Shown here piece by piece: positions 13,201 to 27,223 of a DNA stretch of 64,000 nucleotides; the stretch's first letter is position 1, and every line of letters starts with the position of its first letter. The notes below the pieces were generated by a model. It made no database searches. It was not told the origin of the DNA and saw nothing but the letters and a program-made list of their open reading frames with translations. Position numbers and translations under genes: made by a program. This stretch comes from Otis tarda (taxonomy: Eukaryota > Chordata > Aves > Otidiformes > Otididae): positions 4,789,001-4,853,000 of the forward strand of contig CM048591.1 in the NCBI GenBank assembly GCA_026413225.1. Direction: 5' to 3'.

Positions 13201-15705
13201 GTCTGAAAATCTTGTAGCACAAACATCTCAGATTTGTTTCTTCATCCCATGACTGATGCATGTAAAACACTAACTGTCTCTTGGAACATGAGCCAGAAAC
13301 TTCTCTTTTCCCTCAAAAAAGAATACAGCAATCTTTAGGCTCCTTCTGGGCCAAGAATTTGTTTTCTGATGGCTGCAAAATATCTCTGCTCAGAACAGTT
13401 AGCAGCTGCAAGAAACATGTATCTCCAAGAGCAGGCTAGACATGGGTAGAAGCAGGGACTGAGTCTAGGACTCCCTCTTCTCACTTTGACAGTCTCTAAC
13501 TCACGAGCTGTTCTGTTCCCCTCTCTCCTACATGCTTTGAAAGAGGAGACAGGTATCTTGTTCAATTGTTTGAAAGAAAGATCAGAGGCATCTACCTGCA
13601 GAAGACAGCTCTGAACTGCAGCTTCCCCATGAGAAGTGTCTCCCTCAAATATAGAGAAAAGCTTCTGAGGGAGAATTTGAGACTTGTTACCTGCTCAATA
13701 TGTAGAAACACCATTGGGAAGCTCTTGGCTACTCTTTGCTCAGCTTGATAGCTGATTTAAATCTCCTTCTAAAGTGTCTTAACTCTCCTTCTTTGCTATA
13801 CAGTGAGGACTGGGACCTTACTCTATGACACAAATCCCAGTGTGCAGAAAATCAAATCAGACGCTGTGATATTCGAGGGGATGGGGGTGTGGGGGAAAGA
13901 GAATAAGAGGCAATGGAAGGCAAATTTGACTTTCATCCTTCCCATCTAGTACTTTCAGATCTCCCAGAGCTGTGATGGAAAGAGACACCCAGGGAAGCAT
14001 GTATTACACTGCTCTAATAGCAACCACATATGTACCCACAATTAATAATGAAGTTTTGCCTTAAAAGCACATATGAAATAAATTGTTCATGGAGATGGGA
14101 GGAGGATCCCATTCTTTGTGTTGCTGCTAATGAAAGGTTATAGGAAAAGTCCATTCCCTTGAATTTGTGCTATATCCACCAAATCCATTAAAACATCCTC
14201 GGTAGGTATTTTAAGATCTCTAAAGTGGTTCTGGATGAATGAAGAAAATGAGTTGAGCTTCAGGTCTCCATCGATAGTGACGGCACCCATCTCCCAGCTC
14301 ACATGTGACATGTATGTTAGATACTTACATTTGACACATAATATGGACATGAATGCAAACTCAACTGACTTACTCAAGACAACAGAGAAAGGCATATGGC
14401 ATATGAGGTGCTGAACTCTATTGATTCACTAAATTATGTAGAGTATTAGAAACTAAGTTTCCCACCTTGCCACTAGCATCTACCTCTAGCAAAAATTAGT
14501 TGTGCTTAAATCAATGACTCATATGGTTTTATTGGCTGATGATAAGATTGTAATGAAGAAGGTATTTAAGATGTTAGTATTACAACGAAGAATGGTGGAT
14601 GACATCTTTAAAATTCAAAGAAGATTGTTCTGTAACAATTCCAAGTGCAAAATTTAAATGACATAATAATTTATTTTACCAGGCTGCTTGTGCAAGTAGA
14701 TGCTTATTGTGGTAAAGATCTAATACCTGATTGCACAACAGTGTTGTAATGGAAGAACAGCACCTTTGGTGTATGTATTGTTGGGGATTATGATCCAAGA
14801 AAATATTTATACTCTGAGTTCCCACAGTGGAACACAATTATTAGCATACTTAACTTGAGAAATATTCTTGCACTGCATCAGGGTGTAAACACCTTTGGAT
14901 GGAATGTGAGAGTAAAATGAGACAAGGTTTGTCATCTCTGTGCTAGAAAATGCAGTGGTTTCCATAATAATTGAGCTCACACTTGATGGGAGTAGCAATA
15001 ACTGGTTGCAAAGGCTTGGCGTGGGAATCAAAATAGGCGCTGTTGAGAAGAAAGACATCTTCATCTGACAGAATCACACTTAACATGGGGTGTTTTGGTT
15101 ATCTTTAGCGTAACCATCAAGTCAATTACTCATCTTCACTACCAGACTGGCAACATTTTAAGCAGAGGCCAGCATTAAGTGCAGAGCAAACACCCACCCT
15201 GCAAGTGATGCTAAGAGGTAAACAGACTGGATCAAGTAGGCTGAATCCAAGCTGCTGAACAGCTTGCTTTGACATGCAGGGTCCTTCACTGTGAAAGGAA
15301 GATTTCTATCGAAATTGTTGACAGCTTTCAAGTATCTCTAGTGCCTCTCTGCCCAGGGAGGGGACTTAACCTTTGCATTGCTGTGACACCTCGAGAAGAA
15401 ACACTCTGAAACTGGAAGGAGATCAGAGCAGAGAATAAGCCACTTATGTCTGTAAAAAATGGCTGAGGAGAAGAGAGGGAAAAATTCTGCTCTTTGGGGG
15501 AAAACAAAACAAAACAAAAAGAACTTGAGCATATGGCTCCAAATCTGTGAGTATGCACATATTCCTATCTCTGCACTAGCAAATGGTTGTATTAGCACCC
15601 AAGGATGCTGCTGGTACACAGCACCTTTCCAGATCTGGGTCCAGTTTGTAATGTTATGATATGGCTTAGACCAGAGCCCCTGAGCCATCTGGATGAGCTG
15701 ATAAA

Positions 15706-15799
15706 ACATAGCTCGATTTTTCTTTTTCTTTTTTTCTTTTTTTTTTTTTTTAACATAACTCTATTTTTCTTTTTTCTTTTTTTTTTTTCCAGTTTTTCT
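15706..15799. repeat. Duplicated T-rich tract, period about 47 bp
   Basis: Two neighbouring units begin ACATAGCTCGATTTTTC (15706) and ACATAACTCTATTTTTC (15753). Each continues into a long T-rich run interrupted by single C. The arrangement is a tandem duplication of a poly-T tract with its short upstream flank. Confidence 0.8.
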
Positions 15800-16077
15800 T
15801 TACAGTGATTTAAACTCTTACATTTGTTGATTGTAGTGTCTTTACTATTTCATCCAGGGCGGAAAACTGAACCTTTGTGATTTAAAATATCTATTCATTT
15901 TACTTGACTTTATATTTGTCTGTATCCATTCAGTCTTCCTCCAAGGAATAAACTCAGTGTTCCTCCTGGAATTTTTTTTCCCTCTTTGATTTTGAAAATC
16001 TGGTCTTTTTCTATTGGCAGGTGTCACAGGTGAAAAAAATGGCTTAAATTTTGATTACAGATGATAGATAATTGGAG

Positions 16078-16116
16078 GTATATATAGATATATATGTGTA
16101 TATGCATGTGCATGTG
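16078..16116. repeat. TA/TG-rich microsatellite
   Basis: Imperfect alternation of TATATAGATATATATGTG passing into GCATGTGCATGTG. It is simple sequence. Confidence 0.75.
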
Positions 16117-19100
16117 GGCAATATCCAAAGTTATCTTTTGAATTCTCAGGCAGAAGACTGTTACTTGCTGGCTATATCTGGTACAGGGTAGTTGTAAATT
16201 TTGATAACACCTAGGCTGGTCAAAAGTGGCACTTCTTGAGTCCTCCAGTATGTAAGGAGATATGAGACAGATCCACCAGTCTGGAGGCTGATCATGTGAT
16301 GTGCTTCTGCACACAGACTGTTTAGATTGCAAAAGCTGAGAACTGGGTGCTTGGAAAGAGAGGTGGTGCCAAAATAAAGAAAAAAAAAAAAAGGGAAAAA
16401 AAGAAGTGTTCCTGAAAGGAAGAAATGGCCCCAGAAAGAAGAAGGTGAAGATCTTGGTGGGAGGAAAGATCGAGGAATTGGTGTATGGTCCTGCAGACCA
16501 GGGAGATGTGTGGATGAGTGCTGGGTAATGCCCAGGGACCTATTCAGGGTCATCTGAGATGTAGCCGGTGGAACAGCATGGACCAGCTCGGCTTTCTGCC
16601 CAGCCTTGCTAAGCCAGTGGCCATCTCCCTGTGGTGACGGGCAGTTGAGACCTGAAAATCTCAACACTGTTGGATAAGTGAGCAAGTGGGAGTGCAAGAT
16701 AATCCATTCATGTCAAAGTCATATGTCACTGTTTCTTACATAAACCCCAGGGTTTGAATCCCTATAGGCTGTTGCTAGCTTCAGCTTACCGATGACAGGA
16801 GGGAAACCTTGATCCCAGCTCTGAGTCCTTGCTGTCACAAAAACTAAGCAACTGGGAAATTAATGGGCTGGTGCGAAGAATGAAAAGATTGTATAAGAGG
16901 AGAAACATTCAATCAGCTAAATTAGTAGTGGAAGTAGGGGCCTGTGTAACATTGATAACTAATGGAATTTGGGGCTCCCGTTTTGTTATACTTCCATAAT
17001 GTGGAGTTGTAAAGATCCAGAGAAGGGACAGAAGAGGGGTAGTGACTCTGGTCAGTCTTCCTCCACACTCCCCAGGCCTGTCCCCATCCTACATTTACAT
17101 CCTACATTACTACAGCAGTTGAATACAACCTGAGTTCAGTGGTTGTATCTCCGTGATAGAATTTACTAACCACAAACTGAGCATCGGGTGTTTTCTACAG
17201 TTGATGGTGATGTAGGACAAACTGACTATCACAGGACTTATCACTTTGTTTGCAGATGGTACAAATCAATCAGCTTAAGTGAGATGCCCGCTGAAAGGCA
17301 GCTACAGTAGGAACAGGCCTCGTGAATGGCCTCTGATAAATAGGAGGAAGTTTGTTGGCTTGTAGAAAAGAAGTAACAATAGCCTACATGGTCTAACAAG
17401 CTGTCAGACAAGCAGAGGGGTGAAAATTAGGCCCCATGCATGGCCAGAACAGCCTCTTGACAACCAGGAAGAAAAAATACTGCCATTTTATACCTACGAT
17501 CGGGTTATTTATGTGACATCCACTACACATTTACACGTTTCCACAGAATTATTTGTCTTTTCCTTGTAATTAGAGATTCCCTTTAGTCCTCTGTTCCTCA
17601 CTGTTTAATGTAACACCATATTGATTAAGTTTCCAGACCATACCACTCCAGACATATTTATATGGCTGTTTCAAATGATTTACAATAACTAACATTGTAA
17701 CAGGAATATCATTTTGGAAATATAATACCAGTCAATAGCAGTAAAGGTTCTGCTAATGGCCAGAACTCCTTGTACCATGGGAATAAGTTGCCACTAACAA
17801 CTCATCACCTGAAGGACCTATCTTCAAGTTGATGTAAGCTGGCACAGGACCAAATTTCAGTTCTCGGTGGAGCTCTACAGAGTTATCTCAGCTGAAAGTC
17901 TGTCTCTCCTAATTACCCTGATAGTAAAACTAGATTGAGTACAAGCAAGACCCCTGCAAAATAGCAAATTGGTCTGAAGCTTGTAATGGTGCAGGAAACG
18001 AAAGTTCCTGTTTTCCCTTGTTCCAGGGAACTCCTCTCCACTGCAGAAACAGTTTGAATAAACAAGTATCGATTTATTACTGTGAAACATCGGCCCTCCA
18101 ACAGGAGAGAGGTAAATTGAGCTGATTTTAATCCAACGTAAAAATATATTTTCTAGAAAGCTTTGAAATTTTGTAAGAAGGCTAATACCTCTATTAGTAT
18201 TATGTTGTCCTAATTCTTGCATTACCTAGACAGTGAACCGACACATGATTTTAGCTTTGCAAAAAAAGACTTATCAGAAGAAAAAAAAAATTACAGATTT
18301 GGAATTATCCAGGGTTAATGGAGGATTTTATACCAGAACCTGGAATGTCATACGTATACAGTGCTTTTATTGAGAAGTGAATTCTCCTTGTTGGGATATC
18401 AGCCCAAGAAAGAGTAATTACTGAATTTAATTGCTAAAGTTTTATCTATGAAACGAACATGACAAGAAGTGTATTACTACCTGAACATTGGCTTATTTGT
18501 AAATATCAAGGCAGCAACTTTTTTTTTTTTTTTGCATAAAACTGCAATTTCTAGTTTGCAAAATTCACAAGAATGAATGAAATCTAAACGAATGAAGTCT
18601 ACAGTCTGTCAGAAGAGCAAGTGATCAAAGCTTTGCTTTTGTAGGCTGGTGGTTTTATTAATAAATGAAAGAAATTCCAAACAACCCTTTAGCTCTAACA
18701 GAACCGAGTTGCTTTATCTCCAGATCTGTTTGTAGATCTATTTTCAGCCTCCCAGTACATACCATAACAGTTGTAGAAAGGGCATCTTTGTTTTCCAAGT
18801 TGAGGACAGCTTCTGCTTTATGTAAAGGCTTTTGGTTACCTAAGAGATTTTTACACAAAAGACAAAACCTCTCAAAACAGCAGTCTGAAATGGTTGCAGG
18901 ATTTCAAAGCAGTGGTTCAAGAAGCAGATTTTTTACTCCACAAATGTGACATGCAAATGCTATAGACAGACTTGACAAAATCTCAAGTTTCTGCAGAAGA
19001 ATTGCATCAAGAGTAAAATTTTCAAGTCCATGCAATAGTGTTCAGGGAAACCTGACCTTTCAAAAAAAAAAAAAATCTTCCTCTTCTTATCATAAACTCT

Positions 19101-19770
19101 TTCATCCAGAACTGATTAACCTAGTTGATTATAGACATCGAGAATGATAAAGTCTGACTTGAAATTCCAAATGCATTTTTTACTGTCAGTGGGTTAGAGG
19201 ATTGGATGTATTTAGTAGCCTTTAACTAGGTGAAGAACAGCAAAAAGTTACCTGAGTGTTAAATGCATTTAAAGAATACTATATTCCTTGCAAATGTCTG
19301 AAATTTGGATGTGTCAGTTTCTCATGAGAATGTAAAAAATGAAGAGTACTTTGACATTTGTAATGTATTCAGAATAGTTAATAAACCATGCAACTCTTCA
19401 GGGCTTGTGAAATCCCTAATCTGTAATTTAAAATCAGATTTTAGACCAGATCCCCAAAACGAAGAAAACATTTATCTTCCGTTTCTGATTTAAATTTAAA
19501 AAAAAAACCCCTGTTTCAATAGATGCATAGTATAGCTAGAACAAATACAGTTTTTTAGAGGGAAACACAGACTCATAGATATACATGCAGGCAAAATAAA
19601 TGCAAATTATTCAAAGATAAATCTTCAAAAATGCAAATACAATTCGTGCAGTGTGAAATAGCAAATATAGTGTGGAAGCAAACATATCAAAGCTGTACCT
19701 TGTTTTTAGACAGATCTTCATTTATTTGTAAAGCAAATCCATTGTAGGAAAGTACCAAAAAAATAGAGTG

Positions 19771-19793
19771 CGCACACACACAGACACACACAT
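19771..19793. repeat. Short (CA)n-type microsatellite
   Basis: GCACACACACACAGACACACAC, an interrupted CA dinucleotide run of about 23 bp. Confidence 0.8.
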
Positions 19794-22019
19794 GCAAATT
19801 GAAAAATGAAGATTTCAGAAGCACTGTGCATGAAGCACTTCAGTAGCACTCCCCAAAGATATTACACCATATCTGTTCTTCAAGACAGGTACATCTAGTG
19901 ACCAGAAGACTCCCTTAACCACTAGTGAATATCTTATGACTTCTAGGTTGAGCATTTGCCGACAAATCATAACGGGACAAAGTTAATTTGATTTTGTAGA
20001 GTTTACTCACAGACAAAAAACATGATGATATTGAACACATGTGCAGAAAGCAGTATATACAAAATATAATTCATACACAAGCACGTGATGTGATGAACAT
20101 TCAAGCAGACAAAACAACAATCAAATAGATGTGAAGACATATAGAGAGAACTGTAAGCTAAAACCAAAGGTTAAGGAAATACAGATTAAACACATCAATA
20201 AGTCAAATTCCCATCAAAGAGAACAATATTATGGTAAAAGCTGGGAAAGAAAAAAGGAAGAATAAGTTTCTGACATTGACAGATTAAATGCATTTGTAAA
20301 ACTAGATCTATGGTCCACCATTGGCATAGATTTGTTTGCATATGCTGAAAAAAATGACGTATTTGTTCTGGAGTATTATTCCTATTACCCAGAAATAGTA
20401 TTGTGTTAGAGAATACAGATTAATATGGAATCTTAGATATAAAATTGATATTTGCTACCAACCATGGTAATGATAGATAATGGACCACAGTTTTATTGCT
20501 ATGACTTTAAATGTTTTGCAAAATGGTATGATATTAAACCTTACTTGGAGTCTTACCCACAGTCTAAAAATAATATGAAAAATGTTTTAAAGAGATGTTA
20601 AAAGGATGTTTTAAAAGGCTTAGGAGTCAAGTTCTGATCTCTATTTGACACCATTTAATTAACAATGCAACATCCCAGCAACACTTGTGAGCTAAAATAT
20701 TGTTTAAGAGAAAGCTTGGACTTAGGCTTCTCTGTCATGAGATCGTTTATGTTAAAAACAGGGAAGATGAAGAGTCTTGTAAAAATCAAACAGGTAGAGG
20801 ATCACATGAATGAAAACCTTTCAATCGCAGGACGCAGATTTGCTTTCATGAAGGGAGCAGAGAACAATAAACGTATAAAAGAAACAGAGCACAACTTCAC
20901 CAATTTCTAAGACAAGGAAAGAAAAGGAGTTTGACGCAGAAGAGACATTGGGGAAGCTGAGAGTTCAGACAGTGTCAAGGGAAAAGTCGATGAAGAACAT
21001 TGCAGCAGCTGAATTCATAAGATGTTTCTCTGGGAAAGGAAGGCTACCTGCTCAGAGAATGACTTAGAAATACTGATTTGTGCTCATGTTACTAATACCT
21101 ATTTCTTCACTGGAGAATGGCAATAAAAGAGGAAAGGGGCCCTTGAAGAGGATCAGATTACATTATATGAACCCTTGGAATACATGGGTCTATCTCCAGG
21201 TTAGCTGTTATAGGAACCTGGAAACATACTTATGTGAAAGGAACACACAGACACAGGGACCCTTTCTTCTCCCTCATAGGCATCTTACTGTCACCCTTCA
21301 ACATAAAGAGCACATGCACCTTTAATATAATCTCTATGGAAAATGTCCATGTAATTTTAATAAATACTAAGTTCTGTTGGACTGTTGGTTTTATATATAA
21401 AATTACAGTGAGTGTTTTTTCTGCATCCACATCCACAAATTTTACACTCACACACGTATAGGTTAGGCAAATTTCAGCCACTGTGGCTTTGGGATATTAG
21501 GAAATGGAATGAAGTTGATCAAACTCAACAAATTTTAATAAATATTAGTAAAAAAAATACATTTTACAGTGAAAATGGAAATTGCTGTTGAATTCAACTA
21601 AGTCAAGTTACACTTCTAACTAAGCTCAAAAAAAATCATAAGTATAAGGATTATTTGGAGGGATTTGGGGTGAGGTGGAGTGGATTAACTATTTTTAAGA
21701 AAAGTTCAAAATTAAGGAAAAAGTTGAGACAAAAATTACCAATTTAAAATTAACTCAAACAGTTTTGTTAAGGAAAGGAAGTATTTCCTGCAATTTGTAC
21801 AATTCTATTAATAGATACCCCATGCCATATACAGAAACAGACTTTTTCTCTTTCTTACATTGCAGTGTCTGCTAATCTACAAGAGGAAATTCTTAATACT
21901 CTTTAAAAGTTTTCAAGTAGCAGGGTATTTCCCAGTCCAAATATTGCCCACAAAAATTTCCCAAGTGGTCTTGTAAGTTCCAGTATGAATATACCTCCAT
22001 CTAGATAATTTGATTAATG

Positions 22020-22057
22020 AAAAGAAAAAGAAAAAAGAAAAAAAAAAAAGAAAAAGG
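22020..22057. repeat. A-rich (AAAAAG)n tract
   Basis: Runs of A punctuated by single G form a pure purine strand of about 38 bp. Confidence 0.8.
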
Positions 22058-22404
22058 TAGAGTTCATCCAAAACCTATTGAAATCTTTGGAATCTTCTTA
22101 CTACTCAATATATTTTGTATCAGACCTCTAAAGGTTCAACACAAATTCTTAGACCTTAAGTACAGCTTGCATATAAAAATAAATTAAACATTATTAGGAC
22201 AGCTCAGCTCAGTAAGAAAGGAGAGCACCAGAGCACATTATCAAATCAATGGCATAGTGGAGATTCATCACTTGCTTTAATTGTTTTCCTAATGCAAGAG
22301 AGAGAGCTGCTAAGAATGGCTTTTGCCAAACACAATGCAAAGTTAACTTGCATTTTATACTATTAAGTGCTTGCAGATGCAAACAGAAATGTTACCTAAT
22401 TTTT

Positions 22405-22590
22405 ACAGAGCACTTTTCATCAAGATATCTCGAAAGTGCTTCAAAAATGATATAACATCATCCGTTCCACTGCTATAAATAGAGGCATGGAGAAGTGAAA
22501 TGACTCACAACACACAGAAGCCCTGGAAGAAAATCAAGATTTCCTTTTCATCCAGTGAGTTTTCAATCCTCCAGGCTGCATCGCTTCCCC
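22405..22590 (+). mobile_element. Ancient MIR-like SINE relic
   Basis: The order of weakly preserved motifs matches the amniote MIR/CORE-SINE pattern. AGCACTTTTCAT and CGAAAGTGCTTCAAAAA come first, then GAGGCATGGAGAAGTGAAATGACTC. These correspond to the familiar pattern of an 'AAAGTGCTTTACAA' box followed by 'GAGGCACAGAGAAGTGAAGTGACTTG'. The tail CACACAGAAG then leads to a CCAGTGAGTTTTCAATCCTCCAGGCTGC block resembling the MIR 3' part. Divergence is high, so the ends are approximate. This judgement rests on remembered consensus features and not on an alignment. Confidence 0.6.
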
Positions 22591-25500
22591 GAGCCAACGT
22601 GTGCCATTTCTTAAGAAATCAGAAGGAAAAAGTGATGAGAAGCAAGTATAAAGAATGACTATAATAAATAAACTGAGCAGATGCTGTAGCTGTTTGCAAA
22701 ATAGCCGTTAAAAGGCTGTTTAGAAATGTAAAAGGCCAGTTCCCAGAAAGCCACACTGGGAAAAAACTCACATTGCAGCAAAGTGCAAGATTTCCTACAG
22801 AGAGGAAATCTTTTCTGGGGACTGTTAGTGGAAGAAGAGTGTCCAGAACATATGTGCAGGCTGTATCAGGGCATTACGGTAAAAGTTATACTTTAAAGGG
22901 TCTTGGTCAGATAGTTTAATGTCCACTTTAACCCCTGGGCTTAGCCAGAGGAGAATACAGGCACATCTGAGAATTCAAAGGTTTAATTAATGTCCCTGAT
23001 TTAGGAGTCTCCCAGACACCATCAGAGGAAAGCACCAGATATGGGGATGAAGCTGGAAGTTAGCTTGAATGTATCTTTGTGTCTTTATTGATCTTTCTGA
23101 AAAAGATTGATGTGCGGATACTGATCTTATCTTCAGAAACACAGGGAGGCTGATATCAATCCTGAGGAACTCGGCCAAGATGGTGTTACCTGGTGCTTCA
23201 TAGCAGTCAGGCTCAGGTTCAAGCTGCCTATAAAACTGTGCATACAAGTGGTCTAATTCTGCATGCAAATACCTCATTAGTGCTCCAGCTGATTATTTGC
23301 CTGTGTAATTCCTGCAGTAAAGAAGAACATATTATACCCAAGCATTTTTATACAAGTAATTCTAAAAGGCTGAAGCTCATCAAGCAAACAATTTCCTCTC
23401 CAAGGACAATAAAGCTGAACAACAGCAGAAGCAGCAGCTGTATGATCATCCAGTGGGGGCCAGGGCCACCTGCTCTGAAAGGCCAGAGACCTTGCAATTA
23501 AAGCAAAATCTGTTCAGAGAGCAGGGAAAGTTTCTTCTTGATTCTCAGTAGTTAAAAGTTGGTGCACACCAAGGAGTACGAAAGCTTCGACCCTTCCAGA
23601 ACTCTGAATATTTTATCTAAATATATGCCAGACCCTTTGTAATCCTCTGAAAGTCTTGGCTTTAATAATAGATCAGGGAATTATTGACACTGATTTCAGG
23701 GCACTTTATGGAAATATACTTTCTTTAACATATTTTCGATTAAGTCCACCTTCAGTGGATATCCCCTTAATCTCATGTTAAAGAGGAAAGAAGAGTGGAT
23801 ATGCAGGCAAAGACCTGAACTGTCTCTATTTACATTTTTACAGAATGTTCAGGAACGCAGCCTTGACACTAATTCAAGTTTCTACATTTCAGTTATCAGT
23901 CCATACCCCTGATTCATGCCCCAAGGACATATTTGCAATTTAGACAAGAAGTGGATGGAGATATCTGCAGGTTGCAAAGAGCCAGTTTGAGCTCAGCTTT
24001 CTACAGATTGTTTCAGAAAACATTGCAAGGATTAAATTATTTTCATTCTCTCTCAGGTTGATTTCTACTAAAGTTCAGAGATGGGGGCTGGTCTGTATTC
24101 ATCATCTTTATAAATGGGGAAAAAATAAACAATAAAATAACAAACAATTAAATGCTTCTTTGTCACAGTTGTTGCATGGTTTATCACATCTGTTTTTTTT
24201 CACCTTGCACAGAGGTATCAATAATTCATGTTTGAGTGAAAGCACTTCTGTAAAAGTTTACGTACCTCATACTATTAGCAACAGATCACTTTAAAGCATC
24301 TTTAGAGTCTCCCTTCCTGTTTCACTATCTTGGTAGTTATCTTCATTTCAATAAAAAGATATATTTTAAAAAAAAAACTGAAAATACCTTAAGGAACTCA
24401 GATGGCATAGCTCATGAAGGAGAATGTAATTCAAGTGTAAATACCTTGCCAGCATTTGCAAATAGATCTCATGCATAAACCAAAAGCCAAAGCCAACATT
24501 TTCAAGAGCTTTGCAGTGCTCTAGGAGCCTAATTCCCATTTTGTAGAATCAGACATTTGATGGTATGCAAAGGTATTTCAACTCCTAGTCACCTGGAGAA
24601 AAGTTCAAAACCTGGAATTAGACCTGCGTAGCTACCATACGCACAGATTTACTGGAAGGAGAGGTGTAATATCCAGACCATAAATTAACACAATCAGCTT
24701 CATGCAACCTCGTCCTAACCTCACAGAGCATTTATATAATGGCTGTGAGTTGCCTATATGGTACTTGGCAGATTTAGGTCCTTCAATACAACAACTGCAC
24801 CCAGGGAAACAGGAGAAACCTCCAGTTGATGTCAATGCTGAGCCAGGACCAGGTCACAAATGCCTGTCTCAGGCTTGCAGGCAAGTATCTCTCTTTGTTC
24901 TGGGTTCAGAGCTCAGACTCATTCTTCAACGATAGGTCCTTATGTCTCTTCCAAAGACCTGAATAGGGCTTTTCTTTTAAAACAGGGCTTCTAGAGCAAG
25001 TGGTGGAAACAACTGTGCTGCATATTGATGTCAAAGATCCCCAGGAGAGGAACAGGTCACAGTTTTGCATCTGTGAGCTGACAAGAGCCAGGCTGTCAGC
25101 TCTTTTTACCCCAGCAGACTGAACTAAAAGGCTATGGTGCTGGCTTAAGGGAGGGCAATCACCAACCCCTTGCTTATACCAGACAGAAAGGGAGGATAGT
25201 AGAAACCATTAAGCTAGAGGGAAATGAGGAAATCAAGCATGAGTGAGTGCATCGAGGAAAGTTTACTCCGTTTGTCATTTTACCCATCCAGCTAATTTTT
25301 TGTGTTCTTGGAAGTGAGAACTTGTGGAAAAGAAAATGCAGAAAGATGGAGGAATTGCACCCCCAAAAGGAGTCCAGTGTTTAGAAGATGGATTTCTCTC
25401 TGTAAGTGAAAGGAGGGTAGGTGTATCTATTACAGAATGCATCTTGCCAGCAGACCAGAAAGTGCTATTGGGATCTCTCAGGAAAGGGCGGGCAGCATCA

Positions 25501-25919
25501 TCTATGCAAATATGCAAACACGATGAGGAATGCTAATATGCTGAAGAGCTGTGGGAAACAAACCCTGTCTTTTTAGAGCAAGTGTATATTTGTAGCAGGG
25601 GATGACATTATTTCAAATTCATCAGGTTGAGAAGTTTTTAAGAGGATTTTTTTAACCATTATTTTTCAGCTTTGCTGAAGCTTTTGCAGGATGGTTGGTA
25701 GTACTCCTGGTAATATTTGAAATCTGAAAAAAAACCACTAGCAAGCATAATACTCCACAGAGGTATTTTTTTTACTCCTAGAGGTTACAACTCAAATGCA
25801 ATTTGTTGATGACTGCAAAAGTCATGCATTGCCGTAGGGAACAGAATGGTCTATATTGATAGTAGAGATTTGGACATAGGAAATTTGAACATCTATTTTG
25901 CTTTTATTTTGGTAGTACA
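22591..25919. other. Unique non-coding stretch
   Basis: No gene recognised. Around 24490-24610 the segment reading AGGAGCCTAATTCCCATTTTG resembles an old amniote interspersed repeat with an 'AGGAGCCTAAGTCCCATT' core. That resemblance is weak and I do not annotate it separately. Confidence 0.5.
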
Positions 25920-25924
25920 TAGAT

Positions 25925-26160
25925 GCAATAACAATGATAAAATTCCTCAATGTCCCTGGCACTGTACAGCTGCAGCATAAACAATATGTATTACTCCAAA
26001 TGACTTAGAGACTGGATTTTTAAAAGCTAAATGTTTAAAACTGTGTTATTTGCTGGTAATACGGGAAACTGAGGTACTGTGAGAGTTAATTCTTTACTCA
26101 CATGCTGAAAGGTTATGTTTGGCAGAGATAGAAACAGGATAATTTTCCCATGTCTTGGCG
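25925..26160 (+). mobile_element. Possible heavily degraded MIR-like relic
   Basis: CAATAACAATGATAAAATTCC and CTGGCACTGTACAG are followed about 110 bp later by GGGAAACTGAGGTACTGTGAGAG and then TTGGCAGAGATAGAAACAGG. The central run resembles the 'GGGAAACTGAGGCACAGAGAG' box and the second the 'TGGCAGAGCCAGGA' box of MIR-type SINEs. The rest is too diverged to judge, so confidence is modest. Confidence 0.4.
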
Positions 26161-26917
26161 TAATATCTTTAAGATTATCCTCCTCTCTCTTCCCTATAGC
26201 TTCACTTCTAAGCATAGTCTTAAAAACAAATGCTTGGGTTTTGTTTTGTTTTAGACATTCTTTGACATAAGCAGTACTTAAATTCATTTTATCTAAGCCC
26301 ACCTACAGCGCAGTGGTTTGTGTTTGCAATTCCTTATAATTGGGTTGTTGATATGCTCTGGGAGACTGCTAGACTTCCTAGAAATTAATTCTTGCACATA
26401 TCTTTAAATGAATTTTCACCTTTTGTTTTATCTTTGTTTTGTTTTGAATGTTTTGAGTCTTTTCTGGCAGGCTTGTTGCCCTTAGGATTGTTCTTTGCTT
26501 CCTGTGGAAACTTAATGTCGTTTGTTTTGGTTCCTTTCTTTTTTTTTTACTTGTAATAAAAAGGTATCTGAATAGCTCCGTGAGAATTTTCCAGGTCTAA
26601 TTTTTATGTCACATATGAAATTAAAATTGCATCTCACCAAAATAATTAAGACTTAACTAGTCATTGCTTCAGCTCTATGCGGCAATTAAACTAGATTTAC
26701 CCATATTTCAGACCGTGCCTTCCTGACAGTCATTAGGAGAAGCTGCAGATAAGAAGCAAAAGTGACATTACAGTCCCTTCTGTCTAAATATGTTTTATGA
26801 ACAGAGTCTATCATTGCTCCTGTGCACACAGGACTGAAGAACAGCTGATGTTCAGATTTATTAAAGGGAAATAAGTTAGAGTCTATAACCTATGGTTGAA
26901 ACTGCCCAATGTTATAT

Positions 26918-27223
26918 AGAATCAGAATGATTTGAATAGGAAGGGATCTTAAAGATCATCCAGTTTCAACCCCCATGTCCTGGGCAGGGACACCTTCCAC
27001 CAAACCAAGTCACTCACAGCCCCATCCATCCTGGTCTTGAACACTGCCAGGGATGGGGCATCCACAGCTTCTCTGGGCAACCTATGCCAGTGCCTTACCA
27101 CGCTCCCATTATTCATTTACAAAAGTCCTTCTACAGCTTTCTTGAGGGTTCTCTTTGGATACTGGAAGGCCATGAGCCTCTCCCATGAGCCTTCTTTTCA
27201 GCAGGCTGAACAACCTCAACTCT
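26918..27223 (-). mobile_element. CR1 LINE 3' fragment, antisense
   Basis: It starts at the element's 3' terminus (AGAATCAGAATGATTTG, a decayed AGAATCATAGAATCATTT), followed by the usual GATCTTAAAGATCATCCAGT box. Further on, GAACACTGCCAGGGATGGGG and CTCTGGGCAACC correspond to the reverse complement of the conserved CR1 C-terminal segment. The 5' side ends in AGCAGGCTGAACAACCTCAACTC, reverse complement of the 'GAGTTGTTCAGCCTG' region. It is a 5'-truncated, non-autonomous remnant of an avian CR1 and older than the 46-kb and 53-kb copies judging by decay. Confidence 0.9.

Larger units (their letters stand above)
8211..22404. other. Unique AT-rich non-coding stretch
   Basis: No gene or recognisable interspersed repeat was identified across these 14 kb, only the simple repeats listed separately. 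Small open frames exist on both strands, but none shows a motif I can name. A GC-richer patch at about 16.3-16.7 kb has longer minus-strand frames, again without recognisable similarity. Highly diverged repeats or conserved non-coding elements could be present and would need a database comparison to see. Confidence 0.55.

Noticed and set aside
17875-18222. Minus-strand 115-codon frame, and a possible LTR suggested by AATAAAT plus TTTATTCAAACTG
   Set aside because: The protein matches nothing known to me. The LTR resemblance is only a polyadenylation-like motif and a vague U5 look, with no defined ends.
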